DNA of 42,135 nt from Paenibacillus jilunlii (GTDB lineage Bacteria > Bacillota > Bacilli > Paenibacillales > Paenibacillaceae): positions 52,487 to 94,621 of the forward strand of contig NZ_FNGM01000025.1 in NCBI RefSeq assembly GCF_900102965.1, read 5' to 3'. Positions within the stretch are counted from its first letter, which is position 1. The number at the start of each line of letters is the position of its first letter. Made by a program: the position numbers and the translations under genes. Shown in pieces: positions 33,401 through 40,224 of this stretch. The notes beneath the pieces were generated by a model. It was not told the DNA's origin, searched no databases, and saw only the letters and a list, made by a program, of their open reading frames with translations.

Positions 33401-36400
33401 GCCTGCGGATCTCACCGTAGAGGCGACGGCGGTCAGATCCATAGTTTCCCTCGGTCAGCCCGCTGTAACTGATCTGTTCAAAGTTACTGTAATTAATGAT
33501 GCGCCAATTGACTTTCCGGTAGGGGTTACCAAGGTGACCTGGATGGCTACGGATGCAAGCGGCAATGTGGCTATAAGCACACAGAATGTAAAGGTTATAG
33601 ACTCTACAAGTCCAAAACTCCATGTGCCTGAGGATGTCCGGGTTGAAGCCACTGACGTAAGAACACCGGTCCAGATTGGCATCGCCACGGCCACGGATAT
33701 TTTTCCGGTTGCGGTAACCAGCAATGCGCCGGCAGATTATCCGGTCGGTACGACTGAAGTCACCTGGACGGCCACGGATGCCAACGGAAATGTGACTGCA
33801 GGCAAACAAAAAGTGACTGTTGCCGATACAACACTTCCGGTGCTGAAGGTTCCGGCAGATATCAGCAAAGAGGCCACAGCGGTTAACACACCTGTCAACA
33901 TCGGACAGGCGACGGCAACCGATTTGTTTGCAGTAACGATTACAAGCAATGCGCCGGCAAGCTATCCGCTGGGCAAAACGATTGTGACCTGGAAAGCCAC
34001 CGATGCGAATGGCAACATCAGCAGCGGAACACAGACCATAACCATAGCGGATACAACCGCCCCTGCGATTGCCGAAGTCGCGGATCTGACGGTAGAGGCA
34101 AGCGGACGGGAAACGCAGGTTCAGCTCGCGGTGCCGGAAGTAACGGATATTTTCGGAATTGCTGCCATGTCCAGTAACGCTCCGGCTGCATTTCCAATCG
34201 GTGTTACAGAAGTGACTTGGACGGCTAAGGATAAGAACGGCAATCTGTCGACCCGCATGCAGAAGGTTATTGTGGCAGATACGACAAAGCCGGTTCTGAG
34301 CGTGCCGAAGGATGTGCAGGCAGAGGCTACGGCATTGCAGACACCTGTCGAGACCGGGACAGCTACGGCGACGGATTTATTCGCTGTTACTGTAAAAAGC
34401 AATGCTCCCGCGTCCTATCCTTTAGGTGTAACCGAGGTCATTTGGACGGCCACGGATGAGCATGGCAATGTGTCCACAGGTGTGCAGAAGATTACAGTGA
34501 CAGACACCACGAAGCCGGTGCTGACTGTGCCGGAGGATCTGGCGGTGGAAGCCACGGCAGTGAAGACTCCTGTAAAGATTGGTCAGGCGACAGCGACAGA
34601 CATTTATAAAGTTACGATTACCAGCAACGCTCCGGAAGCCTATCCTTTGGGGGTAACGGAAGTCATTTGGACCGCGACCGATGTCAACGGAAACGTGTCC
34701 ACGAAGGTGCAGAAGATCAAGGTCGTGGATACGACGAAGCCGGTGCTCACGGTGCCGGAGGATCAAACCGTGGAAGCAACGGCGGTCAAGACTCCAGTGG
34801 AGATTGGTCAGGCGGCGGCATCGGATATTTTCAAATATACGCTTGTAAATAATGCCCCGGAAGCCTATCCGCTGGGTACAACTGAGGTCACCTGGACGGC
34901 TACGGATGCGAACGGAAATGTGTCCACGAAGGTGCAGAAGATCAAGGTCGTGGATACGACGAAGCCGGTGCTGACTGTGCCGGAGGACCAGATTGTAGAA
35001 GCTACGGCGGTCAAGACTCCAGTGGAGATTGGTCTGGCGGCGGCATCGGATATTTTCAAATATACGCTTGTAAATGATGCCCCGGAAGCCTATCCGCTGG
35101 GTACAACCGAGGTCACTTGGACGGCTACGGATGAGAACGGAAACGTGTCCACGAAGGTGCAGAAGATCAAGGTTGTAGATACGACGAAGCCGGTGCTCAT
35201 TGTGCCGGAGGATCAAACCGTGGAAGCTACGGCGGTCAAGACACCAGTGGAGATTGGTCTGGCGGCGGCATCGGATATTTTTAAATATACGCTTGTAAAT
35301 GATGCCCCGGAAGCTTATCCGCTGGGTACAACGGAGGTCACATGGACGGCTACGGATGAGAACGGAAATAAGATCTCAGGGGTGCAGCGCATTACCGTTG
35401 TGGATACCACACAGCCGGTGCTGAAATTCAAAGGCTCCCTGAATCTGACCAAGGAAGCAACCGCCCTGGCAACGCCAGTGGAGCTGGAAGTGCCTGAGGT
35501 GCAGGAACTGTTTCCATTCACTTTAACTACAGATGCTCCAGGATATGGCGATCAACATCCGGTCACTTCAGGGGATCACATCACAGCGAAGTTCCTGCTA
35601 GGGACAACAAAGGTCACTTGGACGGCTAAGGATGCCAACGGAAATGCCATAATTGGAATCGTGACAGTAACCATAACGGATACGGTCAAGCCCGTGCTCA
35701 AGCTGCCGGCAGATATCACTTTAGAAGCCACTGCAGTGAAGACACCCGTTGAGATTGGCCAAGCAACTGCAACAGATATCTATGATGTGACGGTCACCAG
35801 CAACGCTCCTGAGGATTACCCGCTGGGGACAACGGAAGTCACCTGGACGGCAAAAGATGCCAACGGCAATGTAGCCACAGGCGTGCAGAAGATCACGGTG
35901 GTGGATACCACGAAACCGGGTCTGATCTTACCGGTCGATAAGACGGTCGAGGCGACCGGGGTTAAGACTCCGGTAGACATTGGCCAAGCAAAAGGAACGG
36001 ACATTTTCAAGGTAACCGTCACCAGCAATGCTCCAGAGGATTATGCCCTGGGAACTACAGAAGTAAAATGGACAGCAACTGATGCGAACGGCAATGTAGC
36101 CACAGGCGTGCAGAAGATCACGGTGGTGGATACCACGAAACCGGGTCTGATCTTACCGGTCGATAAGACAGTCGAGGCGACCGGGGTTAAGACTCCGGTG
36201 GACATTGGCTTGGCGACAGGAACGGACATTTTCAAGGTAACCGTCACCAGCAATGCTCCAGAGGATTATGCGCTGGGCACTACAGAAGTGAAGTGGACAG
36301 CAACTGATGCGAACGGCAATGTAACCACAGGCGTGCAGAAGATTACGGTGGTGGATACTACGAAGCCGGTGCTGAAAGCACCAGCAGACATAGCTGCCGC

Positions 36401-37052
36401 GGCGACAGGGATCAAAACTCCTGTATCCTTGGGTCAGGCGACAGTGAGCGATATTTTCGGGTACACGTTAGAGAATGATGCTCCTGCGGATGGTTTCCCG
36501 ATTGGAAAAACAGCTGTCACCTGGACCGCTACCGATGCAAACGGAAATGTATCTACGGCAGTCCAGTACGTAACCGTTACTCAGGCATTCAAAGTCCAAT
36601 CGTATAACGGCAACAGAAACAGTGTCACGAGTAAGATTTCTCCAAGAATCTCCTTCGAGAACACTAGCAGCAGCACCATCCAGCTGTCAAACATTAAGCT
36701 CAGATATTACTACACCATTGATGGAGAGAGAATGCAGGGCTTCTATTCCGATTATTCACGGGTATCAGGCTCCGGCAGCAGAAACATTCTATCCTACACC
36801 GAAGGAAGCTTTCAAAAGACTGCAAGCAAAAACGGAAGCGATTATTATCTGGAGATCAGCTTCTCCAGCGGTGCCGGAAGCCTGAAGCCGGGTGAAAAAG
36901 TGCAAATCCAGTGCACGTTCTGGAAATCAAATTATTCAGCTTATACGCAGACTAACGATTATTCCTTCAACACATGGGCTACAGATTATACAGACACCAA
37001 TAAAATCACGGTTTATTCCTCAGGCAAGCTGATTGCAGGTATGGAACCGTAA
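30477..37052 (+). CDS. Giant secreted HYR-repeat protein with CBM3
   Basis: 2191 residues. A Sec signal (about 1-40, 'WLCLLLLILLLAPGAVFG') is followed by an invasin/Big_1-like domain (about 125-245), three OmpL47-like Ig units (about 247-515), and 20 HYR (hyalin, PF02494) repeats of about 75 residues (515-2036). The last 156 residues form a family 3 carbohydrate-binding module ('LSNIKLRYYYTIDGERMQGF', 'YYLEISFSSGAGSLKPGE', 'TQTNDYSF'). There is no LPXTG anchor or catalytic domain. CBM3 normally binds cellulose or chitin. AGGGG is 7 bases from ATG 30477; ATG 30474 is possible. It sits between holin and XhlA/lysin genes, an unusual place for a Sec-exported adhesin. A long fibre binding a polysaccharide surface is the best guess. 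Confidence 0.85.
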   Translation: MKHSKRKVKHVQQGRLGIITKWLCLLLLILLLAPGAVFGSGKMFLDDPAGAGAGKVYAAVYDTEPPAKQTVRNSVYQSVYDSVYGLDPTLGVILHHAAYQMNLLAVSDVEGSMTEVSPLLQQIRLSQASGVIPGGRGFMLPQVVAVKDLAGNPLAGVPVTFTASEDSTITAVMRGLNSTGITVLTDANGYASAANTFTGYAGEGYQVYSKSTGVIKTLDVKATVPGLPPVTFKVEIGAVGSNLIDTTPPAIMATARNDAGAPYIAGTWTNHSVTVHYTATDTLSAIKSLTSDQSFTAEGAGQMATGKAVDSAASSDEDKNHYSITAFGPINIDKSAPVTTVSAPGAESGSWSLDKVKLHLAAEDLYSGVDSLYYKLGENDAVKTSGSSADVEISQEGTTTVTYWAVDKTGNAEAAQTATVKIDKSGPVMSSILSPEANAKGWNSTNVTVSLTASDVNSGVKEIHYILGAAGEEKIVTGTTAAFAVQTEGITPLAFWAVDQAGNSTPVQKTEVKIDKTVPVVTVPADITIEAKGIRTSADIGQASVKDISVPDVSITNDAPADYPLGTTTVKWTAVDPVGNTSSQVQKITVKDTTKPVLTVQGDIVVEAAAVKTPVVVTGASATDIFPVIVVNDAPKEFPIGTTKVTWTATDANSNIITATQKVIVVDTVKPVLTIPANITKEAEGRRTAVSIGTATAEDIFKVNITNNAPADFPVGTTEVSWTAKDENGNVSTAKQLITVKDTTKPVMAIPQDITIEATSPRMELEIGKAQVTDLFDVLLVNDAPEYFTVGVTKVTWTATDEHGNITSAVQNVTVIDSTDPVLTVPKDVSAEATGIKTPVELGEAAATDIFKVIVTNNAPDSYAVGQTIVTWTAADENGNVTKKTQTVTITDTTKPLVTLPSDKTAEATGERTKVDIGKPVVTEIFPVTITNNAPADFPLGTTEVTWTVTDENGNATIGTQKIKIVDTTKPKLTAPADLTVEATAVRSIVSLGQPAVTDLFKVTVINDAPIDFPVGVTKVTWMATDASGNVAISTQNVKVIDSTSPKLHVPEDVRVEATDVRTPVQIGIATATDIFPVAVTSNAPADYPVGTTEVTWTATDANGNVTAGKQKVTVADTTLPVLKVPADISKEATAVNTPVNIGQATATDLFAVTITSNAPASYPLGKTIVTWKATDANGNISSGTQTITIADTTAPAIAEVADLTVEASGRETQVQLAVPEVTDIFGIAAMSSNAPAAFPIGVTEVTWTAKDKNGNLSTRMQKVIVADTTKPVLSVPKDVQAEATALQTPVETGTATATDLFAVTVKSNAPASYPLGVTEVIWTATDEHGNVSTGVQKITVTDTTKPVLTVPEDLAVEATAVKTPVKIGQATATDIYKVTITSNAPEAYPLGVTEVIWTATDVNGNVSTKVQKIKVVDTTKPVLTVPEDQTVEATAVKTPVEIGQAAASDIFKYTLVNNAPEAYPLGTTEVTWTATDANGNVSTKVQKIKVVDTTKPVLTVPEDQIVEATAVKTPVEIGLAAASDIFKYTLVNDAPEAYPLGTTEVTWTATDENGNVSTKVQKIKVVDTTKPVLIVPEDQTVEATAVKTPVEIGLAAASDIFKYTLVNDAPEAYPLGTTEVTWTATDENGNKISGVQRITVVDTTQPVLKFKGSLNLTKEATALATPVELEVPEVQELFPFTLTTDAPGYGDQHPVTSGDHITAKFLLGTTKVTWTAKDANGNAIIGIVTVTITDTVKPVLKLPADITLEATAVKTPVEIGQATATDIYDVTVTSNAPEDYPLGTTEVTWTAKDANGNVATGVQKITVVDTTKPGLILPVDKTVEATGVKTPVDIGQAKGTDIFKVTVTSNAPEDYALGTTEVKWTATDANGNVATGVQKITVVDTTKPGLILPVDKTVEATGVKTPVDIGLATGTDIFKVTVTSNAPEDYALGTTEVKWTATDANGNVTTGVQKITVVDTTKPVLKAPADIAAAATGIKTPVSLGQATVSDIFGYTLENDAPADGFPIGKTAVTWTATDANGNVSTAVQYVTVTQAFKVQSYNGNRNSVTSKISPRISFENTSSSTIQLSNIKLRYYYTIDGERMQGFYSDYSRVSGSGSRNILSYTEGSFQKTASKNGSDYYLEISFSSGAGSLKPGEKVQIQCTFWKSNYSAYTQTNDYSFNTWATDYTDTNKITVYSSGKLIAGMEP
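32019..36581 (+). repeat. Twenty in-frame HYR repeats, about 225 bp each
   Basis: Each unit runs from D-T-T-K-P-V-L to a V-Q-K-I-x-V-V strand with a central 'YPLGTTEVTWTATDANGN'. Unit 16 is longer by about 17 residues. Units 13-15 (about 34727-35401) and 18-19 (about 35901-36350) are nearly identical in DNA, 225 bases apart, while units 1-10 have diverged, so homogenisation is recent and confined to the 3' half. Confidence 0.9.
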
Positions 37053-37162
37053 GCGTGTAAGTGCATTATTGTAACAGCTTCCAGGCTGCCGCCCTGCACA
37101 AATGGCTGCAGCCTGGAGTCTATATTCAGAGAGATCAACCAGCTCCAGTTCGGGGGTACGAT

Positions 37163-37429
37163 ATGCCAGACGACATGAACGAAATTCTTCAACGGTTGAC
37201 CCGCGTAGAAACAAAGCTCGATATTATGAACAGCGCCAGGGATATCGCACTTGAAGCGATGCAGAGCAGTAAATCGGCGCATCTGCGTGTGGATGAGATG
37301 CGGGATGAGCTGGCCAGATTGAAGGTACGGCAAGGGGAGAGCCAGCGGTGGCTGGTGGGAACCATCATCAGCAGTGCGGGGCTGTTTATTGCGGCTGCCG
37401 GGCTTTTGCTGAAAATAATAATCGGATAG
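37163..37429 (+). CDS. XhlA-family holin-associated membrane protein
   Basis: 88 residues: an N-terminal coiled coil ('EILQRLTRVETKLDIMNSAR', Leu/Ile heptads to about residue 60) and one C-terminal membrane helix (about 67-86, 'IISSAGLFIAAAGLLLKIII'). This is the hemolysin XhlA (PF10779) layout known from the PBSX lysis module, where XhlA works with a holin and an amidase. GGGGG lies about 7 bases before ATG 37163; the longer frame from 37061 has no ribosome site. It precedes the DUF1906 hydrolase by 43 bases. Confidence 0.85.
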   Translation: MPDDMNEILQRLTRVETKLDIMNSARDIALEAMQSSKSAHLRVDEMRDELARLKVRQGESQRWLVGTIISSAGLFIAAAGLLLKIIIG

Positions 37430-37472
37430 CAGGGAAAGACAGCCAGATGATGTGAAAAGGAGATGGTGGAGA

Positions 37473-38264
37473 ATGGCCAAGGGATTTGATTGCGCGGCAC
37501 CGCTGACGAAGACATTAGCGAAGCAGTTCCGGGAGGGCGGATATGAATTCGCCTGCCGTTACCTCGTGCCGTCGGGCTGGAAAAGGCTTACCAAGTCAGA
37601 GGCGGCGGCCATCAGCGCAGGGGGACTGCAAATAGTCTCTGTGTTTGAAACGACCGTGAGCCGTGCGCTGGGAGGCCGCGCTGCGGGTCTGGCTGACGGA
37701 GCGGCCGCTGCTCAAACGGCGCTAGCTGTAGGTCAGCCTGCAGGAAGCCGGATCTACTTTGCTGTAGATTTCGATGCTTCAGCGGAGCAGATGGACACGA
37801 TAATTCAGTATCTTAAGGCAGCAGGTGAAGCCGCCCGAAATTATCGGACTGGCGTTTACGGCAGCGCGGCAGTTGTTGAGGCTGCGATGGCGGCCAAAGC
37901 CTGCACAGGGTTCTGGCAGACCTATGCCTGGAGCAGGGGCCGGAAGGCCGAGGGGATCCACATCTATCAGTACGACAATGGCCCCAAAGGACTGGGGCAG
38001 CCGATTAATGGTGTGAATGTGGATTTGAATCAGTCCAGCGGCGATGTGGGGTGGTGGAACACGCTGACTACGATCCAACAGCCGGACGGCTGGGCCGGGG
38101 AGGTGATTGATTACATGCTGAATAAAGAGGATGCCAACAAGATTATTGCCTTTATTCAAGCCGCCTACATGGCTGCAGGCAGTGCGGAGTCCAGAACAGA
38201 ATTCCACCGCCTGGCAGACGAACTGCGCAAAGCATCGGGACAAGCAGTGGACGGGGAGAAGTAG
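37473..38264 (+). CDS. DUF1906 (Rv2525c-like) glycoside hydrolase-type lysin
   Basis: 263 residues with a GH25-like TIM barrel of the DUF1906 family (PF08924): 'GFDCAAPLTKTLAKQF', 'YLVPSGWKRLTKSEAAAI', 'IYFAVDFDAS' (acidic strand end), 'GVYGSAAVVEAA', 'FWQTYAW' and 'INGVNVDLNQ' in order over residues 4-190. These acidic positions parallel the lysozyme-like catalytic site. No signal peptide, consistent with holin-dependent export. A C-terminal helical tail (about 200-263) may bind wall or partner. Start ATG 37473 follows AAGGAG by 10 bases; ATG 37452 adds seven basic residues. The likely endolysin of the cassette. Confidence 0.85.
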   Translation: MAKGFDCAAPLTKTLAKQFREGGYEFACRYLVPSGWKRLTKSEAAAISAGGLQIVSVFETTVSRALGGRAAGLADGAAAAQTALAVGQPAGSRIYFAVDFDASAEQMDTIIQYLKAAGEAARNYRTGVYGSAAVVEAAMAAKACTGFWQTYAWSRGRKAEGIHIYQYDNGPKGLGQPINGVNVDLNQSSGDVGWWNTLTTIQQPDGWAGEVIDYMLNKEDANKIIAFIQAAYMAAGSAESRTEFHRLADELRKASGQAVDGEK

Positions 38265-38283
38265 GAGGCTGGCGTTTATTTGT

Positions 38284-38499
38284 TATATAGAGTGAACTAA
38301 AAAAACTAACAAAAGGGAAAAGGGATGGAGGGGAAGTTTGGAACTGTAGGAGCGGTAGCGTCCGCCTTTGTCTGCGGATTTCCACCGCGAACAGCGGTTA
38401 TAATCAAGAAATCTGCAGACAACAGCGGCTGGAAGTCCAAACATTCTCCGTAGTCCCGACGAAGTCCCTAATGTACATATCTTAAGTTTACTCTATATA
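38284..38499. mobile_element. MITE-like element, about 216 bp
   Basis: Terminal inverted repeats TATATAGAGTGAACTAA (38284-38300) and TAAGTTTACTCTATATA (38483-38499) match at 15 of 17 positions. The inside has no gene and contains partly self-complementary GC-rich text (GGAGCGGTAGCGTCC, TCTGCGGATTTCC, GAAATCTGCAGA). From memory the interior resembles an intergenic repeat common in Paenibacillus. No clear target duplication is seen. Confidence 0.65.
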
Positions 38500-38543
38500 G
38501 TAATTATTTTTTATAAGTCTATAAAAAAGAAAGAGGTTAACCC

Positions 38544-40064
38544 ATGGACGATACTTTAGGCGTGTATATTTCACAATATGGAGTTAAACCAAACGGAGAG
38601 GACCAATCAGCAAATATTAATCTGGCGCTTGCTTCGGGCAACACTAAGTTTATTTTTCCAAAAGGCACCATAAGAGTCGATAGAAAAATTCAAATTAATA
38701 ATCGGGCTGTAGAATTTATCGGTCACAACAATGGAAGAAGTCAGGAAAACGCCACCATTCTTGAGTTTTATGGAGAAGGTGAGTTTATTTGTCTTGGAGA
38801 TTCATCTAATCCCAGTTTCTCTGGTCAGCAGGGATTTACTTTAAGACAGATTACTCTATTCTATAAAGGTCAAAGAAGAGGTAATTTAAAAAATCCGTTC
38901 GCTGTGAGTGCATCAAACGGATGGTATGGAACAGGAACCTATGGAATACGGGATTGGAGAGGCGGAGGGATAAAGTTAATTGATGCTCAAATTGAACATT
39001 TTGAATACGGGGTATGGGGAACTCAAAGTGATATAAACCGGTTTAACAATCTCCAGCTTTTTTATAATAAGTGTGCAATTTATATGGAAGAAAGAAGCGA
39101 TCAATTTCTAGGCGAAGGGCTATATACTTTCGGTAACGATAATACGATTACTATGGTTAATTGTACCGGAGGTAGGTTCTTAAATTGTCAATTTGTTAAG
39201 GAAGGTTCTCAAGGTACCTATCCGGTTGAGCTTAACGGATGCTTCTCAATGCTGTTTGCCGGAAATTGGTATGAATCCACAGGAAATTATGGGGCAACAG
39301 TTCCTGCATATATAAGACTAGGCGCAAGTTCAGAATGCAGAAATATTGTAATTCGTTCAAGTACATTAGCCATTGGAGATAAAATCAACGGGACCGTACC
39401 ACAAGTGAACTATTTTGTAGAAGTTGTTACAGGCAGATCAATAGTGATAGATGAAGCAGGCGGTTATCTGAGAAATTTGAAAAAATTAGTGGGCTTTTCA
39501 GGAGGAGCTTTAATCCAAGATGTATATATAAAGTTAGCCAATACGGTTCCCTATTCTGATGGGAAATACCATGACGAGAATGGGACTGGAAAAGCTGCTA
39601 TTTTCATTGAGCAATACGATGAGAACGGCAAAACTGTAATGGGGCTTACCAGAATAAAAGCTCAAGCTGGTTCGGCTCAACGTGTAACAGGCAGCTTATG
39701 GACAAGGATCGCATTAGATAAGAGCGCTTTTGATGAGCTCGGAGAATTTGATAACGTCAATTATCAATGGACAGCAAAACATACCGGATACTATCGCATT
39801 ACATCGCTGCAGATGACAGGTGTTCAACAGGCTGGGAACAGACTTCAGCTTGCTTTATTTTTAAATACGGGCGATTCAACGGGAGGAACACCTTGGACTT
39901 TTTTGGATGACCGAACGAGTCCTGTTGCAGGAGGAGGAGCTGTATCCGGTTCAGTAGAAGTAAAAGTTAATGCAGGGTCTAAAATGGATTTAAGAATGTT
40001 ATCTGCTAATGACACAACTTTGCTGGGTGGAAGTACTAATTATTTGATTATTACCCGGATTTAG
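38544..40064 (+). CDS. Beta-helix (pectate-lyase-like) protein with C1q-like tail
   Basis: 506 residues. The N-terminal part starts 'YGVKPNGEDQSANINLAL', the usual entry of pectate-lyase-superfamily phage tail spikes and exopolysaccharide-degrading beta-helices, and continues as right-handed beta-helix coils to about 370. The last 130 or so residues ('WTRIALDKSAFDELGEFD', 'WTAKHTGYYRITSLQMTG', 'GSTNYLIITRI') form a C1q/TNF-like jelly roll that usually trimerises. There is no signal peptide. Codon use is much more AT-rich than flanking genes, suggesting a separate origin. AGAGG is about 8 bases upstream. In this context a receptor- or glycan-binding spike of a particle is plausible; no catalytic residues can be assigned. 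Confidence 0.75.
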   Translation: MDDTLGVYISQYGVKPNGEDQSANINLALASGNTKFIFPKGTIRVDRKIQINNRAVEFIGHNNGRSQENATILEFYGEGEFICLGDSSNPSFSGQQGFTLRQITLFYKGQRRGNLKNPFAVSASNGWYGTGTYGIRDWRGGGIKLIDAQIEHFEYGVWGTQSDINRFNNLQLFYNKCAIYMEERSDQFLGEGLYTFGNDNTITMVNCTGGRFLNCQFVKEGSQGTYPVELNGCFSMLFAGNWYESTGNYGATVPAYIRLGASSECRNIVIRSSTLAIGDKINGTVPQVNYFVEVVTGRSIVIDEAGGYLRNLKKLVGFSGGALIQDVYIKLANTVPYSDGKYHDENGTGKAAIFIEQYDENGKTVMGLTRIKAQAGSAQRVTGSLWTRIALDKSAFDELGEFDNVNYQWTAKHTGYYRITSLQMTGVQQAGNRLQLALFLNTGDSTGGTPWTFLDDRTSPVAGGGAVSGSVEVKVNAGSKMDLRMLSANDTTLLGGSTNYLIITRI

Positions 40065-40100
40065 TCCGAAATCAGTTATAGATAAATATGCCCGCTTACG

Positions 40101-40122
40101 GCCACTTGGGGTGGCTTTATTT
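40101..40122 (+). terminator. Terminator after the spike-like gene
   Basis: GCCAC (40101-40105) pairs with GTGGC (40111-40115), followed by TTTATTTTTTT. It separates the spike gene from the eCIS-type gene, which therefore needs its own promoter or read-through. Confidence 0.75.
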
Positions 40123-40160
40123 TTTTAAAAATAAAAATAGTTTTCTTTGTCATCCCGGCT

Positions 40161-40208
40161 GTAAAAATCGCTATAGATTTTACATCTTCTATAGGATCGA
40201 TTTTTTAC
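40161..40208 (+). promoter_or_regulatory. Inverted repeat just before the eCIS-type gene
   Basis: GTAAAAATCGCTATAG (40161-40176) is mirrored by CTATAGGATCGATTTTTTAC (40189-40208) with a small bulge. It ends 16 bases before the TTG start. It could be an operator or a translation-limiting hairpin. Confidence 0.4.
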
Positions 40209-40224
40209 AGAGGGGGGACTCCGT

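Noticed and set aside
32162..36253. Long minus-strand frames antisense to the HYR repeats
   Set aside because: They recur with the 225-bp period and lack ribosome sites, so they are mirror images of the repeat coding.
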